From: Bacillus sp. (in: firmicutes)
Lineage (GTDB): Bacteria > Bacillota > Bacilli > Bacillales > Bacillaceae
Length of the DNA: 64,000 bases
NCBI GenBank assembly: GCA_031180805.1
Contig: JAPSLL010000003.1
Coordinates: 117,574 to 181,573 of the forward strand
Direction of reading: 5' to 3'
Made by a program: the position numbers and the translations under genes. Numbering within the stretch: the stretch's first letter is position 1; every line of letters starts with the position of its first letter. This document shows positions 35,787 to 48,069 of this stretch, piece by piece. The notes below the pieces were generated by a model, which was not told the origin of the DNA, made no database searches, and saw nothing but the letters and a program-made list of their open reading frames with translations.

Positions 35787-37367
35787 TTAATTGCCCTCTA
35801 CAAGCTTTTTATATTCATCCATTTGCTTTTGGATTTCATTTAATACCTTCTCATACCCTGCTGCTTCTAATCTCTTACGCAAATCTTCAACAGCTTTTTC
35901 TGGGTCTCCTGCTTTACCGAAGGCAATTGCGGGTACCATTTGAGCAGTTACTTGTGATAATGCGGCAAGCTCTGCTTCTACAGGAGTACTATCGAAAACA
36001 AATTGTCCATATGGATATGGCTTCTTAATTTTATCGTACTCCGCGTAAATCTCAGACATTCCTTCCCACTTATCAGCACTTGGGATTTCAAACTTGTCAA
36101 CACGTCCACCCCAGAAGTTAGAAGCGAAGGAATGCTTTGTTTCATCATAGCCTTCAGGACGAACACGTTTGCCGTCTTTTATTTCATATTGTACGCCTTC
36201 AATACCATAGTTAAATAGCTTGTAAATTTCCTCATCATTGCGAAGTAAGTCGTATACCATTAACGCCCGTTCTGGGTTTTTACTATGCGATCCAACAGCA
36301 GTAGCTCCGTGAGTAATCGACATTGAAATTAAATTGTCTCGTGTATCAGACCATGCAAACATATCGATTTCTGATCCTGGTTGTTTTATGTCCATTTGTG
36401 GACGTAATCCTGAAAATGTTTCAGTATGATGCTGGTCAGCTCCTGTCTTGCCAGCCTGGAATAATGCACGAGTATCTCCTTTGTAGTTTAATACATCTGC
36501 ACGCCAGTAACCTTTATCTGCCCAATCTTTCATCAGTTTTGCATAATCTACAAAAATATCTTCGAACACCGGACTCATAATTGTATATGGATCATCATAC
36601 GATTTAGCCCAATAAATCGGGAATACTCCTGTAGCGATTGGAATTTCAATCGCATCTGAATAAGAAGTTGTATACCCCCATGCAGTTGTAACATTTGTTC
36701 CTGGTGTATCCCATGGAATGACACCTGGTTTATTATCGATAATACCCTGGAAGTACTTACCTAATGTTTCAAAATCCTTAATAGGTTCTGTTATTCCAAA
36801 TTCCTTTGCCCAATCTGTACGGTAGAAAAAGCCATGGTTTACCCATTGTGTAAAGGAGTCCTCAGGAATCATCACAATTTTGTCTTTATATTTTGTTTGC
36901 TCCCAATTTTCTTCAGATACTTCCTCCCATGTTTTAGGGGCATATGTTGGAAGAAGCTCAGTAATATCCATGAATGCACCTTTTTGTGCATTTCCCCAAG
37001 CATCTAACCAGTCAGTTGCTGTAATAATTAAATCAATAGGTTCTCCAGAAGCAAGAGTTAGATTATACTTTGTCATATAATCCGCCCATTCAATCCACTT
37101 TATTTCAAGATGAGCGTTTACTTTTTCTTTTAATTTAGCATTTACTTGTTCCATTACTTTTTCTAATTGACCGTTTGTCGGTTTATCTCCCAATGTCATC
37201 ATCGTAATCGTAACAAATTCAGAAGTATCAATTTTCCCATCTTCATTTACCTTTGTGCTTGGATTTGAGTTTTCTGAATTCGTTTGACTAGATCCATTGC
37301 AGGCCACAAGGCTAAAGGTCAACAGCATTGCCATGAACAGTACTAACAACTCTTTCATCTTTAACAT
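35787..37367 (-). CDS. Oligosaccharide-binding lipoprotein, LplA/YtcQ type
   Basis: Captures pectin-derived oligosaccharides outside the cell. A lipoprotein signal ends in SLVACNG (about residue 23). At 526 residues it belongs to the large family 1 binding proteins of carbohydrate importers (VTITMMTLGDKPTNGQLEKV and a conserved C-terminal helical region). The start ATG follows GGGAGG. It is followed downstream by GH2 and GH43 and preceded by two permeases, the arrangement of LplABC and YtcQ-YteP-YtcP. No ATPase is encoded nearby, as usual for this family, which borrows MsmX. Confidence 0.9.
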   Translation of the reverse strand: MLKMKELLVLFMAMLLTFSLVACNGSSQTNSENSNPSTKVNEDGKIDTSEFVTITMMTLGDKPTNGQLEKVMEQVNAKLKEKVNAHLEIKWIEWADYMTKYNLTLASGEPIDLIITATDWLDAWGNAQKGAFMDITELLPTYAPKTWEEVSEENWEQTKYKDKIVMIPEDSFTQWVNHGFFYRTDWAKEFGITEPIKDFETLGKYFQGIIDNKPGVIPWDTPGTNVTTAWGYTTSYSDAIEIPIATGVFPIYWAKSYDDPYTIMSPVFEDIFVDYAKLMKDWADKGYWRADVLNYKGDTRALFQAGKTGADQHHTETFSGLRPQMDIKQPGSEIDMFAWSDTRDNLISMSITHGATAVGSHSKNPERALMVYDLLRNDEEIYKLFNYGIEGVQYEIKDGKRVRPEGYDETKHSFASNFWGGRVDKFEIPSADKWEGMSEIYAEYDKIKKPYPYGQFVFDSTPVEAELAALSQVTAQMVPAIAFGKAGDPEKAVEDLRKRLEAAGYEKVLNEIQKQMDEYKKLVEGN

Positions 37368-37435
37368 ATAATTGCCTCCCTTTACTTAATTGTTAAATTC
37401 TATGAAATGAGGATGTTCCCTCAGGCCATAACCAA

Positions 37436-38338
37436 TTATCCTTTTACTGCTCCAACCGTAATCCCTTTAATAAAGAATCGTTGTACAAAAGGATAGAAGA
37501 GAATAACCGGACCAGTTGCAATCACTGCTGTTGCCATTTTCATCGTTTCCAAAGGTATTTCCTGTGGTGCTACATTTGAAGCTGCTGCAGAATTCCTTAT
37601 GAAATCAGCACTTGTAATAACGTTATAAAGGAATAACTGTAACGGTCGATATTCCATGTTCGGTGATAGGAATAGCATTGAGTTGTACCATTCATTCCAA
37701 TAGCCTAACGCAATAAAGAGACCAATAGTAGCCAGAGCTGGTGTTGACATTGGAAGAATTAATCTGAGAAAAATCGTAAAATCACCTGCACCATCCATTT
37801 TCGCTGATTCTGTAATTTCATGTGGTATCGACTTAGTAAACGCTTTCATCATAATGATTAAAAACGGACTTAATAATCCAGGAAGAAGTACTGCAAGATA
37901 ATTATCTTTAAGATGCAAATACTGTGAGATTAACAGATAAAACGGCACTAACCCACCAGAAAAAAGTGTTGTGAAGTAAATATAAAATGAAATCTTATTT
38001 CGATAGTGGAAGTCCACTCGTTGTAGTGCATAGCCTGTCATAGCGACAATAAACAAACCTAATGCTGTACCAACAATCGTAATTCCAAACGTTACAGCAT
38101 ATGAACCTATAATAAGTCTAGGATTTCTAAAAACAATTTCGTATGCAAACGTTGTGAAATCTAGCGGCCATAAGGAAAATCCATTTTCCATAATCGCTTG
38201 CTCTGATGAGAAGGAAGAAGAAACGATTAACACAAAGGGTAAAAGACAACATAAGGAAAAAATCCCGATAAACCCATAACCGATTATACGAACCATTATG
38301 GTCGATAAGTCTATATTCCGTCTACTCGTACTTTGCAT
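37436..38338 (-). CDS. Oligosaccharide ABC permease, LplC/YtcP type
   Basis: Six-helix channel subunit. The EAA-type loop is AKMDGAGDFTIFLRLILPMS and the C-terminus reads FFIKGITVGAVKG, typical of LplC/YtcP. About 300 residues. AAGGAGGG precedes two ATGs; the second (38338) has the better 9-nt spacing. Second permease of the importer, 10-17 bp after the first. Confidence 0.92.
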   Translation of the reverse strand: MQSTSRRNIDLSTIMVRIIGYGFIGIFSLCCLLPFVLIVSSSFSSEQAIMENGFSLWPLDFTTFAYEIVFRNPRLIIGSYAVTFGITIVGTALGLFIVAMTGYALQRVDFHYRNKISFYIYFTTLFSGGLVPFYLLISQYLHLKDNYLAVLLPGLLSPFLIIMMKAFTKSIPHEITESAKMDGAGDFTIFLRLILPMSTPALATIGLFIALGYWNEWYNSMLFLSPNMEYRPLQLFLYNVITSADFIRNSAAASNVAPQEIPLETMKMATAVIATGPVILFYPFVQRFFIKGITVGAVKG

Positions 38339-38354
38339 AAACATTTCCCTCCTT

Positions 38355-39323
38355 CTAAAACAATGAGTTTTCTGGCGAGAATTTTTTAACTAGCCAGTTT
38401 GCAGTAATGACGATAATAAATCCAAATACGGATTGATATAAACTAACAGCACTTCCAAGAGAGAAGTTGAAATTTGTCATTAATGTACGAAACACATACG
38501 TCTCAATAATGTCCGTCGACTCATAAAGCATTGTATTATTTGCCCCAACTAAATTGTAGAACAAGCCGAAGTTCCCTCGTAATACTCCACCTAAAGAGAA
38601 TAGGAGTAAAATGATGAAGGTCGGTTTTAGCCAAGGAATAATAATATATCGAATTCGTTGAAATGCATTTGCTCCATCAATTTCTGCCGCTTCTAAAATC
38701 GATTTGTCCAGACCCATAATGGCAGCAAAATAGACAATTGAGCCATAGCCTGTAGATTGCCAAAGGAAGGTTACAACGATGATATATGGCCATATTGCAG
38801 GATTAGAATATGTTTGAACTGGATCCATTCCGATTGATTTCAAAAATGAATTTAGCGTACCATAATCGTAGCTAAGAATGTTATATGCTAGTAAACCAAT
38901 CAGAACTGCGGATATAAAATGCGGGAGAAACATAATTGTTTGTGATACTTTTTTGAACCATTTACTTCGAAGTTCGTTTAACATAATTGCGACACCGATT
39001 TGTAGGAAGTTACCGAGAATAATAAATGCTAGGTTATAAGCAACTGTATTAAAGGTTAGCTTCCATAAATCTCCTGTCATAATTAAAAAGCGAAAATTCT
39101 CTAAGCCAACAAAAGCGCTTTCAAATATCCCGAGTGAATAATCATAATTTACGAATGCAAGATATAATCCTGGCATTGGTAGATAAGCAAATATAGCAAA
39201 GAAAATAATTGCAGGTAAACACATTAGCAATAGGGTTCGGTTCTTCCACATTCTTTTAAATACAGACTCTTTCTTCTGTTTTTCAACAATTGTTGTCTGT
39301 GACTGCACAGTTACGGTTTTCAT
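38355..39323 (-). CDS. Oligosaccharide ABC permease, LplB/YteP type
   Basis: Partner channel subunit with six helices; the EAA-type loop is AAEIDGANAFQRIRYIIIPW and the start of the membrane part is MCLPAIIFFAIFAYLPMPGL. About 322 residues. The ORF track start at 39392 lies in the leader; GGGGGG precedes the ATG of MKTVTVQSQ at 39323. First gene of the group. Its upstream region carries three LacI-type operators and a perfect cre. Confidence 0.92.
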   Translation of the reverse strand: MKTVTVQSQTTIVEKQKKESVFKRMWKNRTLLLMCLPAIIFFAIFAYLPMPGLYLAFVNYDYSLGIFESAFVGLENFRFLIMTGDLWKLTFNTVAYNLAFIILGNFLQIGVAIMLNELRSKWFKKVSQTIMFLPHFISAVLIGLLAYNILSYDYGTLNSFLKSIGMDPVQTYSNPAIWPYIIVVTFLWQSTGYGSIVYFAAIMGLDKSILEAAEIDGANAFQRIRYIIIPWLKPTFIILLLFSLGGVLRGNFGLFYNLVGANNTMLYESTDIIETYVFRTLMTNFNFSLGSAVSLYQSVFGFIIVITANWLVKKFSPENSLF

Positions 39324-39509
39324 ATAAATCCCCCCTAACAACATAATCTTAAATAATGTAGCAGCAACCAACTTAACAAAATAAAGCGACAATGTTATCT
39401 AGTTGATTACTAATCTCTTACCATACGCAATATTTAAAAAGACTTTCTTATATAATAGAAAGGCTTGTTATATGTATATGGAGAAGAAAAATGTAATATA
39501 AACTAGAAA

Positions 39510-39523
39510 TGAAATGGGTTTCA
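39510..39523. promoter_or_regulatory. LacI-type operator A
   Basis: TGAAATGGGTTTCA, about 187 bp before the permease start. Same sequence as site B and, reversed, as sites D and F beside lacZ and the lacI gene. Confidence 0.75.
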
Positions 39524-39591
39524 AAAATCGACAATAAAAATATGGATGACTAATTGATTAACACTTTTTTGCATGATTTCTAGGAAGGATA

Positions 39592-39605
39592 TGAAATGGG
39601 TTTCA
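39592..39605. promoter_or_regulatory. LacI-type operator B
   Basis: TGAAATGGGTTTCA, identical to site A and 82 bp from it. Spacing near eight helical turns would allow looping between two bound dimers. Confidence 0.75.
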
Positions 39606-39656
39606 AAAATTAATTACAGTGTTTCTTATACATCATTTTGATTTGTAATACCAACT

Positions 39657-39671
39657 TTGTAAGCGGTTACT
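39657..39671. promoter_or_regulatory. cre site between operators B and C
   Basis: TTGTAAGCGGTTACT fits WTGNAANCGNWNNCW at every position. In the importer promoter region, so CcpA control on top of the LacI regulator is likely. Confidence 0.7.
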
Positions 39672-39771
39672 ACAATTCCCATTATATTCATACGACAAAT
39701 AAAAGTAAATACAATTATTTTGACAAATTTCTATGAAATTTTTAGACTCTCCTCCTGGAAGGCGTGAATAT

Positions 39772-39785
39772 TGAAACGGGTTTCT
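39772..39785. promoter_or_regulatory. LacI-type operator C (variant)
   Basis: TGAAACGGGTTTCT differs from TGAAATGGGTTTCA at two positions. It lies between lacZ and the importer leader. Confidence 0.6.
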
Positions 39786-39902
39786 AAATGCACTCATTAG
39801 CTGTTCCCTCGCCCTACATGAACTAATCCAAGGGAACAGCTAAACTTCTTAGTATGAATGATTAAATACTCATTTGCTCATATGTGAAATCTTTACGAGA
39901 AG

Positions 39903-43097
<3,195 letters not shown>

Positions 43098-43100
43098 TTA

Positions 43101-43114
43101 TGAAACCCATTTCA
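43101..43114. promoter_or_regulatory. LacI-type operator D upstream of lacZ
   Basis: TGAAACCCATTTCA is the exact complement of sites A and B. It is 55 bp before the lacZ start. Confidence 0.78.
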
Positions 43115-43191
43115 TCAATACTCAAATCAAAGGAATAGAGAATTTTATCATAGTAATATTCATTTCTATTACATTATATTCCTTTTAACAA

Positions 43192-43204
43192 GAAACCCTT
43201 TTCA
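43192..43204. promoter_or_regulatory. Shortened operator-like site between lacI and lacZ
   Basis: AGAAACCCTTTCA resembles site D but is one base shorter; on the other strand it reads TGAAAGGGTTTCT. A similar GGGTTT core lies at 61936. Possibly a weak cre or a site for another regulator. Confidence 0.35.
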
Positions 43205-43251
43205 TGATTATCGTACCTTACTCTTAGGTAATAAGCAATATTTTCCACATA

Positions 43252-44286
43252 TTATTCAGAAAATAATTTACAAGAATCTCTTAATATGAGTGAAGTTGGA
43301 ACAACCGTTTCTCTCTCTGCATCCCTTTCATTAATTAAATCCACTAGAACATTGATAGCAGTTTCCCCTAACAAATCATAATTTTGACTTACAGTCGTAA
43401 TCCCAGGAGGGAAATGCTCTGCCAAATAAATATCGTCAAACCCAACAACAGAAACATCATCCGGAACCTTTAGACCAAACTTTGTTAGGACTTTTATTAC
43501 TCCAATCGCTACAAAATCATTTGCACAGATTACAGCAGTTGGTCTTTCTTTTAAATAGAGCAGCTGTGCAGCAACCTCTTCACCAGATTCAATGCTAAAC
43601 CCATTGCAAAAAACCCAATCTTTATTGACATCTAATCCTTTATTATTCATCATTTTAACAAACGTGTTCTTTTTTACATCTGTTGAACTTATTCCTTCTA
43701 TTCCACCGAGGAACCCAATCTTTTTATGATTTAGATTAACTAATAATTCAACAAGCTTTTCCATTCCCGATTCTTCATCCGTTCTTACAATATGTGCATC
43801 GACTCCTGTCATCTGCCCATTCACAAAAACGACAGGTATTCTATCCATCACTTTCTTCATTTCATCTGCGTACTTTTGTTCGGTGTCAGTGTCATTAATT
43901 CTTCCACCTAAATAAATGATCCCATCCACCTGTTTTTCTATCAAGCTTTGCAAATATTTTGATTCATTTTCCGAGCTGTTCATCGTATTGCACAAAAATG
44001 ACGTATACCCTAATTCCAAAGCATGTGCTTCACTTTTTTGCACTAATGTTGAAAAAAATGGGTGATTGATATCCGGTAGAATAAAACCAATCGTCTTCGA
44101 TTGCTTGTGTAATAAGCTCCTTGCTAAACTATTAGGCCGAAAATTATATTTTTCAATTACATCAACGATTTTTCGCATTGTCTGTGGACGAACCTTCGCA
44201 TTTCCCGTAAGTACTCTCGAAACTGTAGCAGGAGATACATTCGCTTCTTTCGCAATATCATAGATTGTTATGTTTTCTTTTTTCAT
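43252..44286 (-). CDS. LacI/GalR family repressor, proposed regulator of the galactoside genes
   Basis: N-terminal helix-turn-helix with hinge (ITIYDIAKEANVSPATVSRV, then NSLARSLLHKQS) and a periplasmic-binding-like sensor domain (IGFILPDINHPFFSTL, VSVVGFDDIYLAEHFPPGIT). 344 residues. GGAGG precedes the ATG. The operator TGAAACCCATTTCA lies 48 bp before its start, in front of lacZ, and twice before the importer genes, so it probably represses all three and itself. The effector may be galactose, a galactobiose or another oligosaccharide. Confidence 0.93.
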   Translation of the reverse strand: MKKENITIYDIAKEANVSPATVSRVLTGNAKVRPQTMRKIVDVIEKYNFRPNSLARSLLHKQSKTIGFILPDINHPFFSTLVQKSEAHALELGYTSFLCNTMNSSENESKYLQSLIEKQVDGIIYLGGRINDTDTEQKYADEMKKVMDRIPVVFVNGQMTGVDAHIVRTDEESGMEKLVELLVNLNHKKIGFLGGIEGISSTDVKKNTFVKMMNNKGLDVNKDWVFCNGFSIESGEEVAAQLLYLKERPTAVICANDFVAIGVIKVLTKFGLKVPDDVSVVGFDDIYLAEHFPPGITTVSQNYDLLGETAINVLVDLINERDAERETVVPTSLILRDSCKLFSE

Positions 44287-44333
44287 AGCTTTCCTCCATC
44301 GCGTATAATTTCATTGCAATCTTGAAGGTATTT

Positions 44334-44347
44334 TGAAACCCATTTCA
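44334..44347. promoter_or_regulatory. LacI-type operator F upstream of the lacI gene
   Basis: TGAAACCCATTTCA, identical to site D, 48 bp before the regulator start. It implies autoregulation. Bases 44348-44600 are the leader of the TetR gene and show nothing else I can name. Confidence 0.75.
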
Positions 44348-44632
44348 TTTAATTTAAATGCAATATTATCCATAAGTCAATAAGTATCTTGATTCAACTA
44401 CCTTTTAAACTATTTATCGTTTCTTTTTAACGCTCTCTTTTTTCAAATGAATGGTCATAGTCCTTGTTTCATAAATTGCCTACCTCTTGTCTATACACTA
44501 CTATTATTCCTTCGATCAAGTATGTGCCATAAACTTTATACATCGGGATTACTTTTTACACCTAAAAATCTCCTACATCTAGACTTTCAATAAAGTTTTC
44601 TCTATATTAGTTTTTAAATAGGGGGTTGTTTA

Positions 44633-45208
44633 ATGAAAAATAAAATTGATTCACGTGAAAAAATACTTCAAACTGCCTCACGTCTCTTTCAATTACAGGG
44701 TTACCACGCAACTGGATTAAATCAGATTATAAAAGAAAGTGGTGCACCTAAAGGCTCGCTTTATCACTACTTTCCAAATGGAAAAGAGGAATTAGCTATT
44801 GAAGCAGTTAAATATACAGCATTATTTATTGAAAATAAAATGAAACAAACGTTGGATAGCTGTTCTGATCCAATTGAAGCGATTCAGCTTTTTATTCGAG
44901 AAACTGCCAGTCAGTTTGATAATCCAGAAACGATAGAGGGAATTCCCGTAGGACTCGTTGCAAGTGAAACTGCACTATTAAGCGAGAATTTACGTGAAGT
45001 ATGTATGAATGCGTTTAAAAGCTGGGAATCAATCTTCACTGAAAAATTAGTTCGAAATGGTTATGAGTTAGAAGAAGCCCAAAAGGCAAGCATGCTAATA
45101 AATACGATGATTGAAGGAGGGATTATGCTCTCAATTACCCATAAAAACAAATCGTATCTCTTACTAATTGAGGAGCAAATCCCACACTTAATTAGGAAAA
45201 AAGGATAA
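44633..45208 (+). CDS. qdoR: TetR family repressor, QdoR/LmrA type
   Basis: 191 residues with a TetR helix-turn-helix (YHATGLNQIIKESGAPKGSL, then YHYFPNGKEEL), the version found in LmrA and QdoR (YxaF). In B. subtilis these repress yxaG (qdoI) and flavonoid-efflux genes and release DNA when flavonoids bind. The quercetin dioxygenase gene follows on the same strand and a matching operator is in between, so the assignment is strong. GGGGG lies 7-8 nt before the ATG. The stop codon lies inside the following terminator stem. Confidence 0.88.
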   Translation: MKNKIDSREKILQTASRLFQLQGYHATGLNQIIKESGAPKGSLYHYFPNGKEELAIEAVKYTALFIENKMKQTLDSCSDPIEAIQLFIRETASQFDNPETIEGIPVGLVASETALLSENLREVCMNAFKSWESIFTEKLVRNGYELEEAQKASMLINTMIEGGIMLSITHKNKSYLLLIEEQIPHLIRKKG

Positions 45209-45226
45209 TATTCATTTATCCTTTTT
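45198..45226 (+). terminator. Terminator of qdoR
   Basis: AAAAAGGATAA and TTATCCTTTTT form an 11-bp stem that includes the qdoR stop codon. It makes qdoI largely dependent on its own promoter. Confidence 0.75.
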
Positions 45227-45232
45227 GATGGT

Positions 45233-45252
45233 ATTATATAGACTGGTCTAAT
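45233..45252 (+). promoter_or_regulatory. QdoR/LmrA operator before qdoI
   Basis: ATTATATAGACTGGTCTAAT matches the B. subtilis LmrA/QdoR consensus as I recall it (AWTATAtagaNYGgTCTATA) at 18 of 20 positions. A partial second copy (AACTAGTCTATAG) follows about 22 bp on. Confidence 0.75.
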
Positions 45253-45287
45253 TAGTATGATTCCCAACTAGTCTATAGGAGGTCTTT

Positions 45288-46307
45288 ATGACAACATTAT
45301 TTAAGCACTCCCTTCAGGAAGAAAAGGTTCCTTATTTACTAAGAAGTGGTGAAGGTAAACGATATTTATTTGGCAGACAGGTTGCAACAGTTATGGCTGA
45401 TGAAAAGAGTACTGGTCAGCTTTTTGAACAGGTATTAATTGCAGGAGGGAAAGGTGATCAGTTTCCTTTACATCTTCATAAATCGACTCATGAAGCAATT
45501 CTAGTTCTTGATGGGAAGCTTAGGTTGACGCTAGATGGTGAAAATCACCTTCTATTGCCTGGTGATTTTGCCAATATTCCCGCTGGTACTATTCATTGCT
45601 ATCAAATGGAAAGTCATCGGACGAGATTTGTTTCATACACAATGGGAGGAAATCTTACTGCGATTTATTCAACTATCGGTATACCTTATGAAAGGATAGA
45701 ATACCCTCCACACGTGAATCAAGAAATTTCAAACTCACTGTTAGAAAAGACTGAATCAATTGCAGATGTTAAACTATTTCTCAATGAGCAGCCACCATCT
45801 AAAACAGCAGTGCTTGTTGAAAATGCCACTCTACCAAGAGAAGTTGTTCCATATGTATTAGAATCTGGAGAAGGTGATCGGCTTCTAACAGGTGATCAGC
45901 TCCACCGGATTGTTGCAACACAAGAGAATACAAATGGGCAATTTATCGTCGTTGTGTCAGAGGGTCCAATAGGAGAAAAAATTCCTGAGCATTACCATGA
46001 AAAACATACTGAAACCTTTTTTTGCCTAGAGGGTCAAATGACAATGTGGGCAAATGGAGAGGAAATCAGGTTAAATCCAGGGGATTTTCTTCACGTTCCT
46101 GCTAATACCGTTCATTCTTATCGTCTTGATTCACATTATACAAAGGTTGTTGGTCTACTTGTTTCTGGTTTATTTGAACCATTTTTCCGAACATTAGGTG
46201 ATCCATACGAGCATTATATTTTCCCAAGTGAGCCTCAACCATTACGATTTGATCGAGTCATTCAAAATATTGAGCAATTAGACTTAAAGGTAATCGGCAA
46301 AAAATAA
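45288..46307 (+). CDS. qdoI: Quercetin 2,3-dioxygenase (bicupin)
   Basis: Opens the flavonol ring of quercetin with release of CO. Two cupin domains, each with a metal site: PLHLHKSTHEAIL and HYHEKHTETFFCLEGQM, with later His in AGTIHCYQM and ANTVHSYRL. Alignment by eye to B. subtilis QdoI is close along the whole 339 residues (LFGRQVATVMAD, YVLESGEGDRLLTGDQLHRI). AGGAGG precedes the ATG. The substrate fits a plant-associated soil organism; released rhamnose from rutin could also feed GH78, which is inference. Confidence 0.96.
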   Translation: MTTLFKHSLQEEKVPYLLRSGEGKRYLFGRQVATVMADEKSTGQLFEQVLIAGGKGDQFPLHLHKSTHEAILVLDGKLRLTLDGENHLLLPGDFANIPAGTIHCYQMESHRTRFVSYTMGGNLTAIYSTIGIPYERIEYPPHVNQEISNSLLEKTESIADVKLFLNEQPPSKTAVLVENATLPREVVPYVLESGEGDRLLTGDQLHRIVATQENTNGQFIVVVSEGPIGEKIPEHYHEKHTETFFCLEGQMTMWANGEEIRLNPGDFLHVPANTVHSYRLDSHYTKVVGLLVSGLFEPFFRTLGDPYEHYIFPSEPQPLRFDRVIQNIEQLDLKVIGKK

Positions 46308-46522
46308 TTAAGTAGATTTAAGTGTAAACAAGAGACGTTTAGTAGAAACCTAATCTTTTTATGCATGTTTGAGTAAAGCTACCAATGTCTTAGTACCACT
46401 TATGTGTAAAACCAAAAAAACACTTAGATAGCTCTACAATGACCAACGTTTGCTGTTAGGAAGAGAGAGTATTTAGGCTCTCTTTAGGTCAAACATGAAT
46501 TCTCTTGCAATCTATGTGAAAA

Positions 46523-46549
46523 AGCCTACATGTATTCTACATGTAGGCT
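46523..46549 (-). terminator. Terminator of the sorbitol operon
   Basis: AGCCTACATGTA and its exact complement form a 12-bp stem over TTC, followed by TTTTTC on the minus strand, 36 bp after the last gene. The stretch 46308-46522 after qdoI shows nothing else. Confidence 0.85.
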
Positions 46550-46584
46550 TATCCTTATTAATCAACGAACAAGTCAATTGAACA

Positions 46585-47247
46585 TTAAACATACAAAGAA
46601 TCAATAATTTCAATTACCTTTGAAAGCTCTTTTTCCTTCATGCTATTTAACCTCATGTGAAAGGTTTCAAATTGTAGATTTTCAGTTATTTTATTAGGAA
46701 CAATTACACATTTCAATCCTGCAGCAATGGCAGCCTTTGATCCGTTGACGGAATCTTCAAAGGCAATTGCCTCATATGGTTCTATTCCAAAATAATTAAT
46801 GACATTTTGATAAAGCGCAGGATCTGGTTTCACTTTTTCTACGTCATCTCGAGTTTGGATGACATCAAAATAGTCAAGAAGATTTAACTTTTTTAAAAAA
46901 TACGTTACCCACTCTCTATTTGAGCTTGAAGCTAACCCTATTTTCAGCCCTCTAGCCTTTGCTTCCTTTAAATAATCTTCAACACCATCTCGCGCAATAG
47001 GAGACTCAAGCCTTTTCTTATGTAGTGTATGTGATTTTTCAACGACCTCCTCCTGTGTCATTTCACCGTTTGTTGTATTCACTATATATTGATAAAGCTC
47101 TGTGGAATCAGTCCCTATATATTTAGCATATTCATTAATTGGTAAATCTCCAGAATTTATGTTTAGCAAATCACAAAATGATTCGTATAGTGCGAATTCG
47201 GTATCAATAATTAACCCATCAAAATCACAAACAATCGCCTTAATCAT
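46585..47247 (-). CDS. HAD-superfamily phosphatase/phosphomutase (beta-PGM-like)
   Basis: Motif I is CDFDGLIIDTE (nucleophile Asp), motif II LASSSN, motif III lysine in KVKPDPALY, motif IV FEDSVNGSKAA. About 220 residues with a helical cap, as in beta-phosphoglucomutase and sugar-phosphate phosphatases. The ORF track's GTG is inside the ribosome region; the ATG at 47247 is 6 nt after AAGGTG. Last gene of the sorbitol PTS group; probable role is to clear a phosphosugar such as sorbitol-6-phosphate. Confidence 0.85.
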   Translation of the reverse strand: MIKAIVCDFDGLIIDTEFALYESFCDLLNINSGDLPINEYAKYIGTDSTELYQYIVNTTNGEMTQEEVVEKSHTLHKKRLESPIARDGVEDYLKEAKARGLKIGLASSSNREWVTYFLKKLNLLDYFDVIQTRDDVEKVKPDPALYQNVINYFGIEPYEAIAFEDSVNGSKAAIAAGLKCVIVPNKITENLQFETFHMRLNSMKEKELSKVIEIIDSLYV

Positions 47248-47288
47248 GTTTCTCACCTTCAGCTTTCTTCAATAGATTTACCACCGGA

Positions 47289-47969
47289 TTATTTTGTTAC
47301 TTTTATGAAGCTATCTTCACCGTATTGGTCGAGCCAGTCTTTTCTAAATTTATCAACATTCTCCTCAATTGAAGGGTGTGCAATAAGTGCCTCTATTAAT
47401 TCAGGTGCTGCAGTAATTCCGTGGGCGCCTGCTAAACAAACGTTATGAATTTGTTGAACATTTTTAAAGCTTGCTGCTAATACTTTACAAGATAAATGAT
47501 GGCGAGAGTATAATTCTGTAATTTCACTAACTACCTTTACACCATTTCCTGTCAAATTATCAATTCGATTCACATAAGGGGCAACATATTCGGCACCTGC
47601 TTTAGCAGCTAAATAAGCATTCATCGGAGTATATACTGTTGTTGCTAATGTACGAATTCCTTCTTGTTTAAGTAGTTTAATCGTTTTAATGCCTTCCTTA
47701 GTTACGGGAACCTTTATAATTATATTTCCAGATAACGTTTCGCAAATATATTTTGCTTCTTCTACCATATCTGTCGCATTTTTAGAAATTACTTGAACAA
47801 AAAGCTCTTTTTTATTACCAATTACAGTTCTTATTTCTTTTAATAAGGGTAAGTACGGCTTTTTCTCATTTACAATAATACTTGGATTTGTTGTAACTCC
47901 ATCGATCGGAAAAAATTCAATTAACTTATTAATCTTTTCAATATTCGCTGAATCAATTACTAATTGCAT
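47289..47969 (-). CDS. Fructose-6-phosphate aldolase/transaldolase-like (FSA/TalC)
   Basis: 226-residue TIM barrel of the small FSA family: GVTTNPSII, the Schiff-base lysine in IIIKVPVTKEG, and YVAPYVNRIDNL. These enzymes split fructose-6-phosphate to dihydroxyacetone and glyceraldehyde-3-phosphate or act as transaldolases; sorbitol operons of Firmicutes carry such a gene. GGGAG precedes the ATG. It is 100 bp after the PTS IIA gene, same strand. Fructose-6-phosphate is the product of the dehydrogenase encoded in this operon. Confidence 0.88.
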   Translation of the reverse strand: MQLVIDSANIEKINKLIEFFPIDGVTTNPSIIVNEKKPYLPLLKEIRTVIGNKKELFVQVISKNATDMVEEAKYICETLSGNIIIKVPVTKEGIKTIKLLKQEGIRTLATTVYTPMNAYLAAKAGAEYVAPYVNRIDNLTGNGVKVVSEITELYSRHHLSCKVLAASFKNVQQIHNVCLAGAHGITAAPELIEALIAHPSIEENVDKFRKDWLDQYGEDSFIKVTK

Positions 47970-48069
47970 ACATACTACTCCCTTTCTAAGATAGAATAAT
48001 AGCTTAACTCTTGCTATTCATTTTCTTTTAAAGACGCTACAAAAGTTAAGCTAGTATTCATTCATCGTT

